From Myxococcales bacterium (GTDB taxonomy: Bacteria > Myxococcota_C > UBA6777), in contig JACKEL010000014.1 of the NCBI GenBank assembly GCA_020632975.1, positions 62,001 through 126,000 on the forward strand: a stretch of 64,000 nt of DNA, written 5' to 3'. Both the position numbers and the translations under genes were made by a program. Shown here one piece after another: positions 17,106 to 26,441 of the stretch. Within the stretch, counting starts at the first letter, position 1. The number at the start of each line of letters is the position of its first letter. The notes beneath the pieces were generated by a model, which was not told where the DNA came from, did no database searches, and saw nothing but the letters and a program-made list of their open reading frames with translations.

Positions 17106-17243
17106 GGGACTCCTCATCTATGGCTTGCAGCGAACTCAAGTCTTGTCGAAAGCACAGGAACATATATCTTGTTGCGATGATTTTCAAAGGGTTATATGTC
17201 CTTTGTTTGTGTAGTGCTTTGAAAAAAAAGGAAAAAGAGAATT

Positions 17244-18224
17244 ATGTCAGATCAAGTGCAACAAGACCATAACACCACAGAGGGCTGGCATCTTCCCGTT
17301 TTGTTGGAAGAGACGATCTCCTGTTGGGTGCGCGAGGGGGCACGTTACGTTGTCGATGGGACAGTGGGGGGCGGTGGTCACTCAGAAGCTGCTTTGTCGC
17401 GTTTTCCAGATCTTCAGCTCTTGGGGCTTGATCGGGATGTCGATGCTTTGGCAGAAGCGGGGCGCAAACTTGCGCGTTTTGGTGATCGCGCGCGTTTGCA
17501 CCAAGGGAGCTATGCAGAACTCGACAAACACCTTGCAGAAGTGGGATGGCCCTCGCAAGTCGATGGGATCTTGTTGGATCTGGGAGTGAGTAGCTACCAA
17601 CTCGATACAGCAGGGCGTGGATTTAGCTTTCGGATGGACGGGCCTTTGGATATGCGCTTTGCACAAGAAGGCGAAGACACCCAAACTGCCGCAGAGTTGG
17701 TCAATTATGTAGAAGAGGGAGAACTGGCCCGCTTGTTTCGAGACTGGGGGGAAGAACGTCACGCCAAACGCGCCGCAAGAGCGATCGTTCGGGCTCGTGA
17801 GAAAGAACCCTTTGAAACCACAACGCAATTGCGTTTGTGTTTAGAGAGTGTGTTGGGGAGCCATGCCCCCAAAGGGCGGGTCCACCCAGCGACGCGTTGT
17901 TTTCAGGCGTTGCGGATCGCCGTCAATCAAGAGTTTTCGCACATCGATAAGTTCTTGGCGAACTTTCCCTCTTGGCTTGCGACAGAAGGACGGATCGCGA
18001 TCATCTCTTTTCATTCACTCGAAGATCGCCGCGTCAAACAACGTCTGCGGGCGCTTGCGACAGGGACGGATGATCCGAATGTTCCGCTGATGGATCGCGA
18101 TGAGCCAACTTTTTCTTTGCTGACGCGAAAACCGATCACAGGACAGGAGCAAGAGATCGCAGAAAATCCTCGTGCGCGCAGTGCCTTGTTGCGTGCTGCA
18201 CAAAAACGCGAGATGGGGATCTGA
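17244..18224 (+). CDS. rsmH: 16S rRNA (cytosine-1402-N4)-methyltransferase RsmH (MraW)
   Basis: A 326-residue S-adenosylmethionine-dependent methyltransferase that modifies C1402 in the ribosomal P site. Motif I is VDGTVGGGGHS (about residues 38-48); LLDLGVSSYQLD and GFSFRMDGPLDMR follow, and IISFHSLEDRRVK is the conserved C-terminal motif. It opens a reduced division and cell-wall cluster with ftsL and ftsI. The mraZ gene that usually precedes rsmH is absent; a divergent unrelated gene is there instead. Confidence 0.97.
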   Translation: MSDQVQQDHNTTEGWHLPVLLEETISCWVREGARYVVDGTVGGGGHSEAALSRFPDLQLLGLDRDVDALAEAGRKLARFGDRARLHQGSYAELDKHLAEVGWPSQVDGILLDLGVSSYQLDTAGRGFSFRMDGPLDMRFAQEGEDTQTAAELVNYVEEGELARLFRDWGEERHAKRAARAIVRAREKEPFETTTQLRLCLESVLGSHAPKGRVHPATRCFQALRIAVNQEFSHIDKFLANFPSWLATEGRIAIISFHSLEDRRVKQRLRALATGTDDPNVPLMDRDEPTFSLLTRKPITGQEQEIAENPRARSALLRAAQKREMGI

Positions 18225-18355
18225 AAAGCGGATTTTTTGTGATCTTGCGAGGGAGGGGATACAAAGGACTACACAAGGGAAAGAGGCTTCGATGTGTGAG
18301 CCTCGTTGGTTAAAAGCCCTACTGTGGGTTCTTTTTGTAAGGATTAGTGTGAATC

Positions 18356-18808
18356 ATGAAGGGATTGACTGGACTCTTTCGCCGAGCACCGTCGGATCGG
18401 GAGTTGTTGAAAAGCCATCTTACACATCAAAGCGTGTGGATGACGGCCTTTCCAGAAGAACACCGAGGCCAGTGGTTGTATTGGCTCACTGTTGGTTTGT
18501 GTGTGTGTGTTTTTACTGGATTTGCTTTGTTTCATATCCGCATTCATGGGGAGACGATGCGTTTGCGTTTTGCTTTGGGGCAAGCCCAAGAGCAAGCCCA
18601 AGCGACCCAAGCAGAACGACGACACCTCGAAAAAGAGTGGGCGGTTTTGGTGGCTCCCGAACGTTTGATGCCCTTGGCATCGCGCAAACTCGGCCTCGTT
18701 ACACCCAAACGCAACTTCATCGTGCGCCTTCCTGACAAGGATATGCACGCGAAAGGTGGCGTTCACTTGGCACAACGCTCCCCTTCGCGCCAAGTACAGA
18801 TTCGTTAA
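18356..18808 (+). CDS. ftsL: Cell-division protein FtsL-like
   Basis: A 150-residue bitopic membrane protein: cytoplasmic part to about 40, one transmembrane helix at about 43-62, then a periplasmic coiled coil rich in Gln, Ala, Glu and Arg (about 70-95). The segment PLASRKLGLVTPKRNFIVRL resembles the C-terminal FtsL motif. Its place between rsmH and ftsI is that of ftsL in most dcw clusters, which carries much of the call. The N-terminal part is longer than in E. coli. Confidence 0.8.
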   Translation: MKGLTGLFRRAPSDRELLKSHLTHQSVWMTAFPEEHRGQWLYWLTVGLCVCVFTGFALFHIRIHGETMRLRFALGQAQEQAQATQAERRHLEKEWAVLVAPERLMPLASRKLGLVTPKRNFIVRLPDKDMHAKGGVHLAQRSPSRQVQIR

Positions 18809-18894
18809 TCTCTCCGATCTCTCGTAGGTTTCGCGGTCAAGGCTGCTGCGAGACCTTCTAAGAACCCCCATCTTACAAAATATCGAGAAACATC

Positions 18895-20985
18895 ATGTCA
18901 TCCAAACATCCCCCACGTCATGTTTCGCGTCCGTCTTCAAAACCTTTTCCCGTGCCTACGCGCGAGTTTGGTTCGGGCAAGAGGATCGTTTGGGTGATGT
19001 ACCTGTTGTGCGTGTTGTTCACGAGCTTGGGTTATCGGGCATATCAACTCCAAGTGAGACAACGAGAGACCTTGTTGTCGATGGTTCATGCCACCCAGTA
19101 CATTCAGATCCGCCAACAAGCCCAACGTGGAACGATCTACGATCGCAACATGGCGCCGCTGGCTTTGAGCGTAAAGGTGGATTCGCTGGTCGCAAACCCT
19201 CGGAAAGTCGGGAAAGAACTCGATGCTGCACGCAAGCTTTCTCGTATCCTCGATCTTCCTTCTCGCGAGATCTATTGGAAACTCACACGAGATAGTTCTT
19301 TTGTGTGGCTCAAGCGTCGTTTGACCAAGCGGGAAGTACAAGCGGTGCGCCGTTTGCCTTTCTTTAGCAAGTTGCGTTTGGAGTCCGAAAGCCAACGGGT
19401 GTATCCCAATGGCAAGTTGGGGGCGCACCTTTTGGGTGGCGTTGGCAACGATGGAAAAGGTCTTGGGGCGGCGGAACTTGCGATGGATCCGCTGCTTCGT
19501 GGAAAGGCTCTGTCCATTCGTCGGATGCGCGATCCCAAGGGACGCAAGCTTTTGCGGATGCGTGACTTGGAGATGGCTTCGAAACGCGGTGCAGACTTGG
19601 TCTTGACCATCGACAAAAACATCCAGTTCATCGCGGAACGCGCGATGGAACGAGCGATGGAGAAGACGCGCGCAAAACGTGGGATCGCGGTCGTGATGGA
19701 GCCCAATACTGGCGATATCTTGGCGCTGGTGATCAAGCCTGACTTCGATCCCAACGCATTTACCAAGACCAAAGCGGTGGTTCGCAACAACGCAGCGCTC
19801 TCCAATCCTTACGAGCCTGGCTCCACGATGAAACCGATCACCATGGCGATTGCCATGAATCTTGGACTCGTCAAACCAGGTGAGCGCATCAATGATGAAG
19901 GCGGACGGATGCGCATCGGACGCCGCACGATCCGCGATGATCACCCCAAACGACGCCCGATCTCTCCTTTGGAGATCATCAAATACTCAAGCAACATCTG
20001 TTCGGCCAAGATCGGATTTCGTCTTGGAAAAGAACGATTCCACAAGCACTTGAAAGAGTTTGGCTTTGGACAACGCACTGATCTTGGACTCCCTGGTGAG
20101 TCCCGCGGGATCTTGCGATCTCCCCATCGTTGGTCGCAGATCGCACTTGCCAACATCGCTTTTGGACAAGGGATCGCGGTGACACCGATCCAGTTGACCG
20201 CTGCGATCAACGCGATCGCAAGCGATGGTCTTTACTACAAACCCCGCTTGTTCAAGCAGATCATCGACCCACAAGGCAAGATCACACGCAAGTTTGATAC
20301 GCCTCCGCGCCGTGTGTTGTCCGCAAGTGTCGCGCGCCGCGTGGCTTTGATGATGGAGTCTGTCGTTGGACATCCCGATGGTACGGGGAAATCCGCTCGC
20401 GTTGAAGGCATCCGTGCAGGTGGTAAGACTGGAACCGCGCAAAAGCCGATCCCCGGTGGGCGAGGTTATGGAAAAGAACGTATCGGATCTTTTGTGGGGT
20501 TTGCACCTGTTGATCAACCACGCCTCAGTGTCTTGGTCGTAATCGATGAGCCCAAAAGCGCTTGTAAATATGGTGGTTGTACCGCAGCGCCCGCATGGAG
20601 CGAGATCGTGCGTGACTCCCTCCGTTATATGGGCGTGATCGCAGGTGAGCCTGTTCGTTTCGCGCCCATCCAACACGTGATGAAAGTCGCTGACCAAGAC
20701 AAACTCCACGTCGCGAAAAAAGTGACCCCAAATAAGAAAAAGAAGGGCGAGAAAAAAAGCAAAGCCCCCAAAAAAGACGCAAGGAAAAAGGTCGCCCGCG
20801 CAAACGCTAAGAAATCCAAGAAATCCAAGAAAGCTAAGTCCAAAGAGCGAAGCCAACACGCACGCAAACAAAAGCAAGCCAAGGCCCAAAGACAACGCCG
20901 CAAAAAGCACGCGCGCAAGCAACGCAAGAACAAACGAAAACCACGACGAAGAAAGCCCAGCAGACAGTCGTTTGATGCATGGTAG
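18895..20985 (+). CDS. ftsI: Septal peptidoglycan transpeptidase FtsI (PBP3) with a long basic tail
   Basis: Class B penicillin-binding protein that cross-links septal peptidoglycan. An N-terminal membrane anchor (about residues 30-50) is followed by the dimerisation/pedestal domain (RGTIYDRNMAPLA) and the transpeptidase with the SxxK motif at Ser310-Lys313, SSN at 365-367 and KTG at 511-513. No PASTA domains are present. From about residue 603 to 696 the protein becomes an almost pure Lys/Arg/Ala tail of histone-H1 type, which is unusual at the periplasmic end of an FtsI. The gene ends the cluster: murE does not follow, and a repeat array starts right after the stop. Confidence 0.95.
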   Translation: MSSKHPPRHVSRPSSKPFPVPTREFGSGKRIVWVMYLLCVLFTSLGYRAYQLQVRQRETLLSMVHATQYIQIRQQAQRGTIYDRNMAPLALSVKVDSLVANPRKVGKELDAARKLSRILDLPSREIYWKLTRDSSFVWLKRRLTKREVQAVRRLPFFSKLRLESESQRVYPNGKLGAHLLGGVGNDGKGLGAAELAMDPLLRGKALSIRRMRDPKGRKLLRMRDLEMASKRGADLVLTIDKNIQFIAERAMERAMEKTRAKRGIAVVMEPNTGDILALVIKPDFDPNAFTKTKAVVRNNAALSNPYEPGSTMKPITMAIAMNLGLVKPGERINDEGGRMRIGRRTIRDDHPKRRPISPLEIIKYSSNICSAKIGFRLGKERFHKHLKEFGFGQRTDLGLPGESRGILRSPHRWSQIALANIAFGQGIAVTPIQLTAAINAIASDGLYYKPRLFKQIIDPQGKITRKFDTPPRRVLSASVARRVALMMESVVGHPDGTGKSARVEGIRAGGKTGTAQKPIPGGRGYGKERIGSFVGFAPVDQPRLSVLVVIDEPKSACKYGGCTAAPAWSEIVRDSLRYMGVIAGEPVRFAPIQHVMKVADQDKLHVAKKVTPNKKKKGEKKSKAPKKDARKKVARANAKKSKKSKKAKSKERSQHARKQKQAKAQRQRRKKHARKQRKNKRKPRRRKPSRQSFDAW

Positions 20986-21059
20986 ATCCCGTCCCGATAT
21001 CCCCGCTGCTCCGCCTGATCCACTGCCCCATCTCCCCCCCAAAAAAATCCACAACACAA

Positions 21060-21305
21060 TCCATCCAGATCAAGGGCGGTGCCTCCGTGTCCGCCTGTGG
21101 ATAGGGATGGGATATCATCTGTGCCCGCCTGCGGGATGCTTGGGGATATCAGCTGATCAAGGGCGGCGCCTCCGTGCCCGCCCGTGGATAGGGGCTGATG
21201 CGGGCCTCCGTGCCCGCCCGTGGGCTGGTGGGGCGGGCCTCTGTACTCGCCCGTGGATAGAGGAGGATGGTATGGGGCGGGCCTCTGTACTCGCCCGTGG
21301 ATAGG
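21060..21305. repeat. Array of GC-rich hairpin repeats (same family as at 12.84 kb)
   Basis: Five copies lie between ftsI and the NHL gene, at about 21073-21096, 21161-21183, 21199-21219, 21231-21252 and 21275-21295. A fragment also sits near 21121. The best copy has arms GGGCGGGC and GCCCGCCC around a 6-base loop, followed by GTGGATAGGG. The last two copies share the variant loop CTCTGTACT and are near-identical, which suggests local duplication. The array fills the 325 bp between the two convergent genes. Confidence 0.88.
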
Positions 21306-21310
21306 GGGGA

Positions 21311-24300
21311 TTAGCGTCGTCGTCGGATGACAGCGTTGTTGTAGTCGGTGAAGAGGAGTTCGCCAGTGGGGGAGAAGATGAGGTGGAAAGGGTAGTTGAG
21401 GAAGGCTTCGACGCCGACACCATCTCGGAATCCAGCACGAGAGTCGCCACCTACGGAGGTGACATTGCCGTTGGTATCGAGCATGCGGAGTCTGTTGTTG
21501 CCGCGTTCCCCGACGAAGAGGTTTCCATTGGTATCGAAGGCAAGGCCCATGGGGTAGGAGAATCTTGCGGTGGCAGCGGGTCCATCCAAGAGGCCCGAGC
21601 TGCTACCTGCTGCGGTGCTGACCATCCCAAAGTCAGCACTTTGGAGGCTGACCATGCGGATACGATGGTTGTATTCATCAGCGACATAGAGGTTGCCATC
21701 AGGGCCGATGGCGATTTCTCGGGGGTAATAGAAGCGTGCGGCTGTTCCCAGTGCGTTGGTAAAGCCGTTGCTGCTTCCTGCCACGGTCGATACGATACCA
21801 TTGGATGTGTCGATCTTGCGGATACGGTGGTTGTTGCGATCTGAGAGATAGAGGTTTCCTGCGTTATCGCGAATGAGATCCGAGATATTGGAACCAAAGC
21901 GAGCATCTGTGAGGGAACCATCTGCGGTCCCTGTGGAGGTTCCGCCAGCGTAAGTCGTGACATCTCCGTTGGTATCGACCTTTCGGATACGATAGTTTCC
22001 AGAGTCCGCCACGTACAAGTTGCCTTGGGTATCGAAGACAAGGGCTGTGGGGTTGTTGAATCTTGCTTGGAGGCGGGGGCCTTCAAAGAGTCCAGCGGTG
22101 CCCGTTCCTGCGAAGGTTGTGACGTTACCGTTGGCGTCCACCATGCGGATGCGATGATTTCCAGCGTCAGCAATATAGAGATTACCTTGGCTGTCGTAGG
22201 CCATGCCAGCGGGGTTGTTAAAACGAGCGAGGAGGCTGCTTCCGTTGTTGGAGCCGCGGAAGAATCCGCGTCCTGCGAAGGTGGTGACATTGGCTTGGAG
22301 ATCGATCTTGCGGATGCGATGGTTGCCGTAGTCTGCGATGTAGAGGAAGCCATTGCTATCAGCTTTGATGCTCATAGGGCTGGTGAATCGTGCGACAAGT
22401 CCGTTGGCATCGACAAAGTCAGACGTCGACGAGCCATTTCCAGCGTAGCGTGTGACGTCGTAGGTGGAACTGTTGAGATCGATCTTACGGATCGAGTTGT
22501 ATGTTTCGTCCGCAACGTAGAGATGTCCAGCGTAGGTCCAAGCCACATCATAGGGGTTATAAAAGCGGGCGACGTTTCCTGCGCCGTTGGTTCCGCCTGT
22601 TGTGCCTGTACCTGCGATGGTGGTGACGTTGCTGCTTGTGTCGATCATGCGGATGCGGTGGTTTCCGGTGTCTGCGACGTAGATATTGCCCGAGCTATCG
22701 AGGACAAGGCCCCGCGGGTAAGTAAAACGCGCTGTTGCAGCAGGGCCATCCAAGAAGCCCGATACGCCTGCACCTGCGACCGTTGTGACATTTCCAACGG
22801 TATCGATCTTTCTGATCACATGGTTACCGTATTCAGCGACATAGACGTTTCCGAGGCTATCGACAGCGAGGCCGTGCGGGTTGCGAAGGCGCGCAGAAGC
22901 AGCGGGGCCATCGACATATCCCGCTGTGCCGCTACCCGCATAAGTGGAGACGACACCTTGTGGGGTGATCTTGCGGATGCGGTTGTTTGCGTAGTCAGCG
23001 ACGTAGACATTGCCGAAACTATCGACGGCGATCCCTGTGGGTTGATTAAAGGACGATGCATGGGCGGGTCCATCGAGGAAACCAGCGACACCGTTCCCTG
23101 CGATGGTGGAGACGACGCCTTGTGAGGTGATCTTGCGGATGCGGTTGTTTGCGTAGTCAGCGACATAAACATTGCCGAAGAGATCGGTTGCGACAGCACG
23201 GGGGTTGTAGAAGTTTGCGATGGTTGCGTCGCCATCTCGAAGGGGAGGCGTACCCACGATGGTGTCGATGATATCGCCACTGACGCACTGTCCTTGGAAG
23301 CACCGCAGCGCGCCCGAACAAGAAGTCCCGCAGGTTCCGCAGTTGGAGTTGTCATTTTGCAGGTTGGCGCAGGAAGAACCACAAACGCTTTTCCCTGTTG
23401 GGCACTCGCATGTACCATTTTCGCAGGTTTGTGAGGCCAAGCAGGTGGTCCCACAAGCGCCGCAGTTGTTTTTGTCCACGGTTGTGTTAACGCAAACGCC
23501 GTTGCACAGGCTGGTTCCTGTGGGGCAGGTACACTGACCAGCTTGGCAGAATTGTCCACCTGAGCAGATGTTTCCGCAGGAACCGCAGTTGGCGGGGTTG
23601 GTTTTGGTATCGACGCAGACGGAGCCGCAAGCGGTCAGGGGTGCGTTGCAGCTACATTGGCCAGTGATACAAACTTGGTTGTTGGGGCATACATTTCCAC
23701 AGGCGCCACAGTTGCTGTTGTTGGTTTGGGCGTCAATGCAGGTGGCACCGCAGTAGAGAAGGTTGTTGGGGCAGGTGCACTGTCCAGCTTGGCATGTTCG
23801 GCCATTTGTACAGATAAACCCGCAAGATCCGCAGTTGTTGTCATCTGTTTGGTAGTCACGACACTGGCTGTTGCAGAAGTTTTGTCCTGTGGGACAGGTA
23901 CATGCACCAGCTTGGCAGACTCGGCCGCCAGAACAAGCATTTCCGCAACCTCCACAGTGATCTTTGTCTGTTTGGAAGTTGCGGCACTGACTGAGGCAGA
24001 AGTTTTGACCTGTGGGACACTGACAAACGCGGGTTTGGCAGGACTGTCCACCCGAGCAGACGGTTCCGCAAGTCCCGCAGTTATTGTTGTTTTGTGTGAC
24101 GTCAACGCACTGACCACCGCAGAAGTCTTCTCCTTGGGGACAGACACATTGTCCATTTTGGCAGGACTGTCCTGTCCCGCAAGCGTTGTTGCAAGCTCCG
24201 CAGTGGCTTACGTTGGTTTGTAGATCGAGGCACTGACCTGCACAGAAGCTTTGTCCTTGGGGACATCGACAAGCACCATTTTGGCAGAACTGTCCGCCTG

Positions 24301-26098
24301 AACAGACGGTGCCACAAGCGCCGCAGTTGTTGACGTCTGATTGACCATCAACGCAACGCCCACCACAGAAAAGCAGACCATCTGGGCATTTGCAGACACC
24401 TTGCTCACAGCCTTGACCAGCGGGACAAGCATTGTTGCAGGCACCACAGTGAAGACGGGTGTTTTGGAGATCCGTACAACGCCCGTCGCATCGGATGAGT
24501 GGGTTGGGGCAGACACATACAGAAGCTTGGCAGGATTCACCAGGGTCGCAAGCGAAGCCGCATTTTCCGCAATGAAGCTCGTTGTTTTTGAGGTCCATAC
24601 AGCCACCAAAACAAGAGTCTGGTGTGCTTGCGGGGCAAGCATTGATGCACGCACCCTGTGAGCAATATTGTCCTTTGGCACAGAGAGTTCCGCAGGCTCC
24701 ACAGTTGGTTGCATCGCTTTGGGGGTCGATACATCGGCCATTACACTCTTGTTGTCCACTTGGACACTTGCAGGTTCCGCTATCACAGAGTTGTCCATTG
24801 GGACACGCTGTCCCGCAAGCTCCGCAGTGGATTCGGCTTTCGTTGAGGTTAAAACATCCACCAAGACAAGTTTCGGGAGTTCGGGCAGGACAGGAAAGCG
24901 CGCACACGCCATCTGTACAGCGTTGACCAGCGGGGCAGGCTTGGCCGCAACCACCGCAGTGCGCGCCATTGGTTTGGATATCGACGCAAGCACCATTGCA
25001 ATCGACGAGTCCTGGTGCGCATTGACACTTTCCAATGCGGCAGAGAGCGCCAACGCCACAAGCGTTTCCGCAAGCACCGCAGTGTTGCGAGTCATTGTCG
25101 AGGAGTGCGCAGTAACTATCGCAGAAGCCATAACCTTGGGGGCAAGGATTGATACAAGCTCCCGAACGACAAGTCTCACCGCTGGGGCAAGTGGTTCCGC
25201 AGGTTCCGCAGTTTTTGTTGTCTGTTTGCAGATTGACGCAAGCTCCCGAACATGCGGACTCACCGTTGGGACAACTGGTTTCGCATTTTCCGACACTACA
25301 GACTTCGCCATTGGTGCAGGCTTTGTCGCATCCACCACAGTGGCTTGCATTGGTGTTGGTATCGACACAAGCACCGCCACATCGGTTCTCTCCGCTTTTG
25401 CAAGGTTGCACACAAGCACCTGCTTGGCACTCGTCACCTTGTGGACAGATCTTTCCGCATCCACCGCAGTGCGCGGTGTTGGATTGCGTATCTACACAGC
25501 TTCCATCGCATAGTGTTTCCGTGGTGGCACAACCGCTTTGGCAGGTGCCAGCTTGGCAGCTTTCTGTGCCAGAACAAGCATTGTTGCATCCGCCGCAGTG
25601 CGAACGGTTGGTTTGTGTATCAACACAGGTCCCGCCACAATCGGTTTCTCCTGTTGGGCAGGTTGTTTGTTTTTTTGTGCATGTGCCAGACTCGCAGGTT
25701 TCATCGGCATTACAGGCCTTGTCGCATACCCCACAATGGCTTGTGTTGGTTTGTGTGTTGGCGCAAGTCCCGTTACAATTGGTTTCTCCAGAAGCGCAAG
25801 AGACTTGTTTTTTGTTGCATGTGCCAGACTCGCAGGTCTCATCAGCACCACAGGCTTTATCACATGCGCCACAGTGACTGGCGCTGGTCTTTGTATCGAC
25901 GCAAGACCCCGAACATTTGGTGAGATCGCTAGCGCAAGCGCAGGTCCCTGTTTGGCAGGTTTGTCCGCTTGGACAGGGTTTGCTGTCATCACATTCCACG
26001 GTCGTTGCGGGAGGTCCACAGGCGATCAGAGCGGACCAAAAAGAGAAGGACACAACCAAAAAGCTCATCCTCAACATGCGACTCATCATGTGCTCCAT
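21311..26098 (-). CDS. Giant lipoprotein with 21 Cys-rich repeats and 12 NHL repeats
   Basis: About 1,595 residues. A signal sequence ends in a lipobox (LIAC), so surface or periplasmic lipid anchoring is predicted. Next come 21 repeats of about 40 residues with eight spaced Cys each (pattern C..G...C.G.CV..QT...HCG.C...C..G..C..G.C), like Stig1-type modules of myxobacterial proteins. The C-terminal third holds 12 NHL repeats (VSTIAGxGxxGFxDG then GNxYVADxxNxRIRKI), enough for two six-bladed propellers. The likely job is ligand or polymer binding at the cell surface; this is inference. The start is uncertain among several Met codons, and the one chosen is followed by further Met residues. Confidence 0.88.
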   Translation of the reverse strand: MEHMMSRMLRMSFLVVSFSFWSALIACGPPATTVECDDSKPCPSGQTCQTGTCACASDLTKCSGSCVDTKTSASHCGACDKACGADETCESGTCNKKQVSCASGETNCNGTCANTQTNTSHCGVCDKACNADETCESGTCTKKQTTCPTGETDCGGTCVDTQTNRSHCGGCNNACSGTESCQAGTCQSGCATTETLCDGSCVDTQSNTAHCGGCGKICPQGDECQAGACVQPCKSGENRCGGACVDTNTNASHCGGCDKACTNGEVCSVGKCETSCPNGESACSGACVNLQTDNKNCGTCGTTCPSGETCRSGACINPCPQGYGFCDSYCALLDNDSQHCGACGNACGVGALCRIGKCQCAPGLVDCNGACVDIQTNGAHCGGCGQACPAGQRCTDGVCALSCPARTPETCLGGCFNLNESRIHCGACGTACPNGQLCDSGTCKCPSGQQECNGRCIDPQSDATNCGACGTLCAKGQYCSQGACINACPASTPDSCFGGCMDLKNNELHCGKCGFACDPGESCQASVCVCPNPLIRCDGRCTDLQNTRLHCGACNNACPAGQGCEQGVCKCPDGLLFCGGRCVDGQSDVNNCGACGTVCSGGQFCQNGACRCPQGQSFCAGQCLDLQTNVSHCGACNNACGTGQSCQNGQCVCPQGEDFCGGQCVDVTQNNNNCGTCGTVCSGGQSCQTRVCQCPTGQNFCLSQCRNFQTDKDHCGGCGNACSGGRVCQAGACTCPTGQNFCNSQCRDYQTDDNNCGSCGFICTNGRTCQAGQCTCPNNLLYCGATCIDAQTNNSNCGACGNVCPNNQVCITGQCSCNAPLTACGSVCVDTKTNPANCGSCGNICSGGQFCQAGQCTCPTGTSLCNGVCVNTTVDKNNCGACGTTCLASQTCENGTCECPTGKSVCGSSCANLQNDNSNCGTCGTSCSGALRCFQGQCVSGDIIDTIVGTPPLRDGDATIANFYNPRAVATDLFGNVYVADYANNRIRKITSQGVVSTIAGNGVAGFLDGPAHASSFNQPTGIAVDSFGNVYVADYANNRIRKITPQGVVSTYAGSGTAGYVDGPAASARLRNPHGLAVDSLGNVYVAEYGNHVIRKIDTVGNVTTVAGAGVSGFLDGPAATARFTYPRGLVLDSSGNIYVADTGNHRIRMIDTSSNVTTIAGTGTTGGTNGAGNVARFYNPYDVAWTYAGHLYVADETYNSIRKIDLNSSTYDVTRYAGNGSSTSDFVDANGLVARFTSPMSIKADSNGFLYIADYGNHRIRKIDLQANVTTFAGRGFFRGSNNGSSLLARFNNPAGMAYDSQGNLYIADAGNHRIRMVDANGNVTTFAGTGTAGLFEGPRLQARFNNPTALVFDTQGNLYVADSGNYRIRKVDTNGDVTTYAGGTSTGTADGSLTDARFGSNISDLIRDNAGNLYLSDRNNHRIRKIDTSNGIVSTVAGSSNGFTNALGTAARFYYPREIAIGPDGNLYVADEYNHRIRMVSLQSADFGMVSTAAGSSSGLLDGPAATARFSYPMGLAFDTNGNLFVGERGNNRLRMLDTNGNVTSVGGDSRAGFRDGVGVEAFLNYPFHLIFSPTGELLFTDYNNAVIRRRR

Positions 26099-26441
26099 AT
26101 TTGTAGAGGTTCGATCTCGTGTTGTGTCCAGAGCCAAATCGCGCCGTAGGTAGGACCTGTTTGCGCGCCGCGAGAAAGCTCAGAAACAACAAGCCTAAGG
26201 GTTTGTCTGCAAAGTGAGAGAAGGTCTCAATTTGTTTGTGTTTTTTGGAGGCGGAGGATGTCTTGCGGAAGAGTCGAAAGAAAACGAGGGCTTTTCTGTG
26301 AGATGGGCAAAAAAGTCTTAGAAAAATCTCTTGTATTTGTGTTGGGCTTCGCTATCTTTGCGTGTGTTTGGGGTCTTGGCACGGTTCAAGGAGGCGAACT
26401 GTGCGTCTCTGACGTCGCAGTTTTCAGATGGGAGACTAGGC

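Noticed and set aside
21383..23537. Several long plus-strand frames opposite the NHL lipoprotein
   Set aside because: They mirror the repeats of the minus-strand gene and have no start signals.
24208..25464. 418-residue alternative minus-strand frame inside the Cys-rich region
   Set aside because: It is an out-of-frame shadow of the repeats in the real gene.
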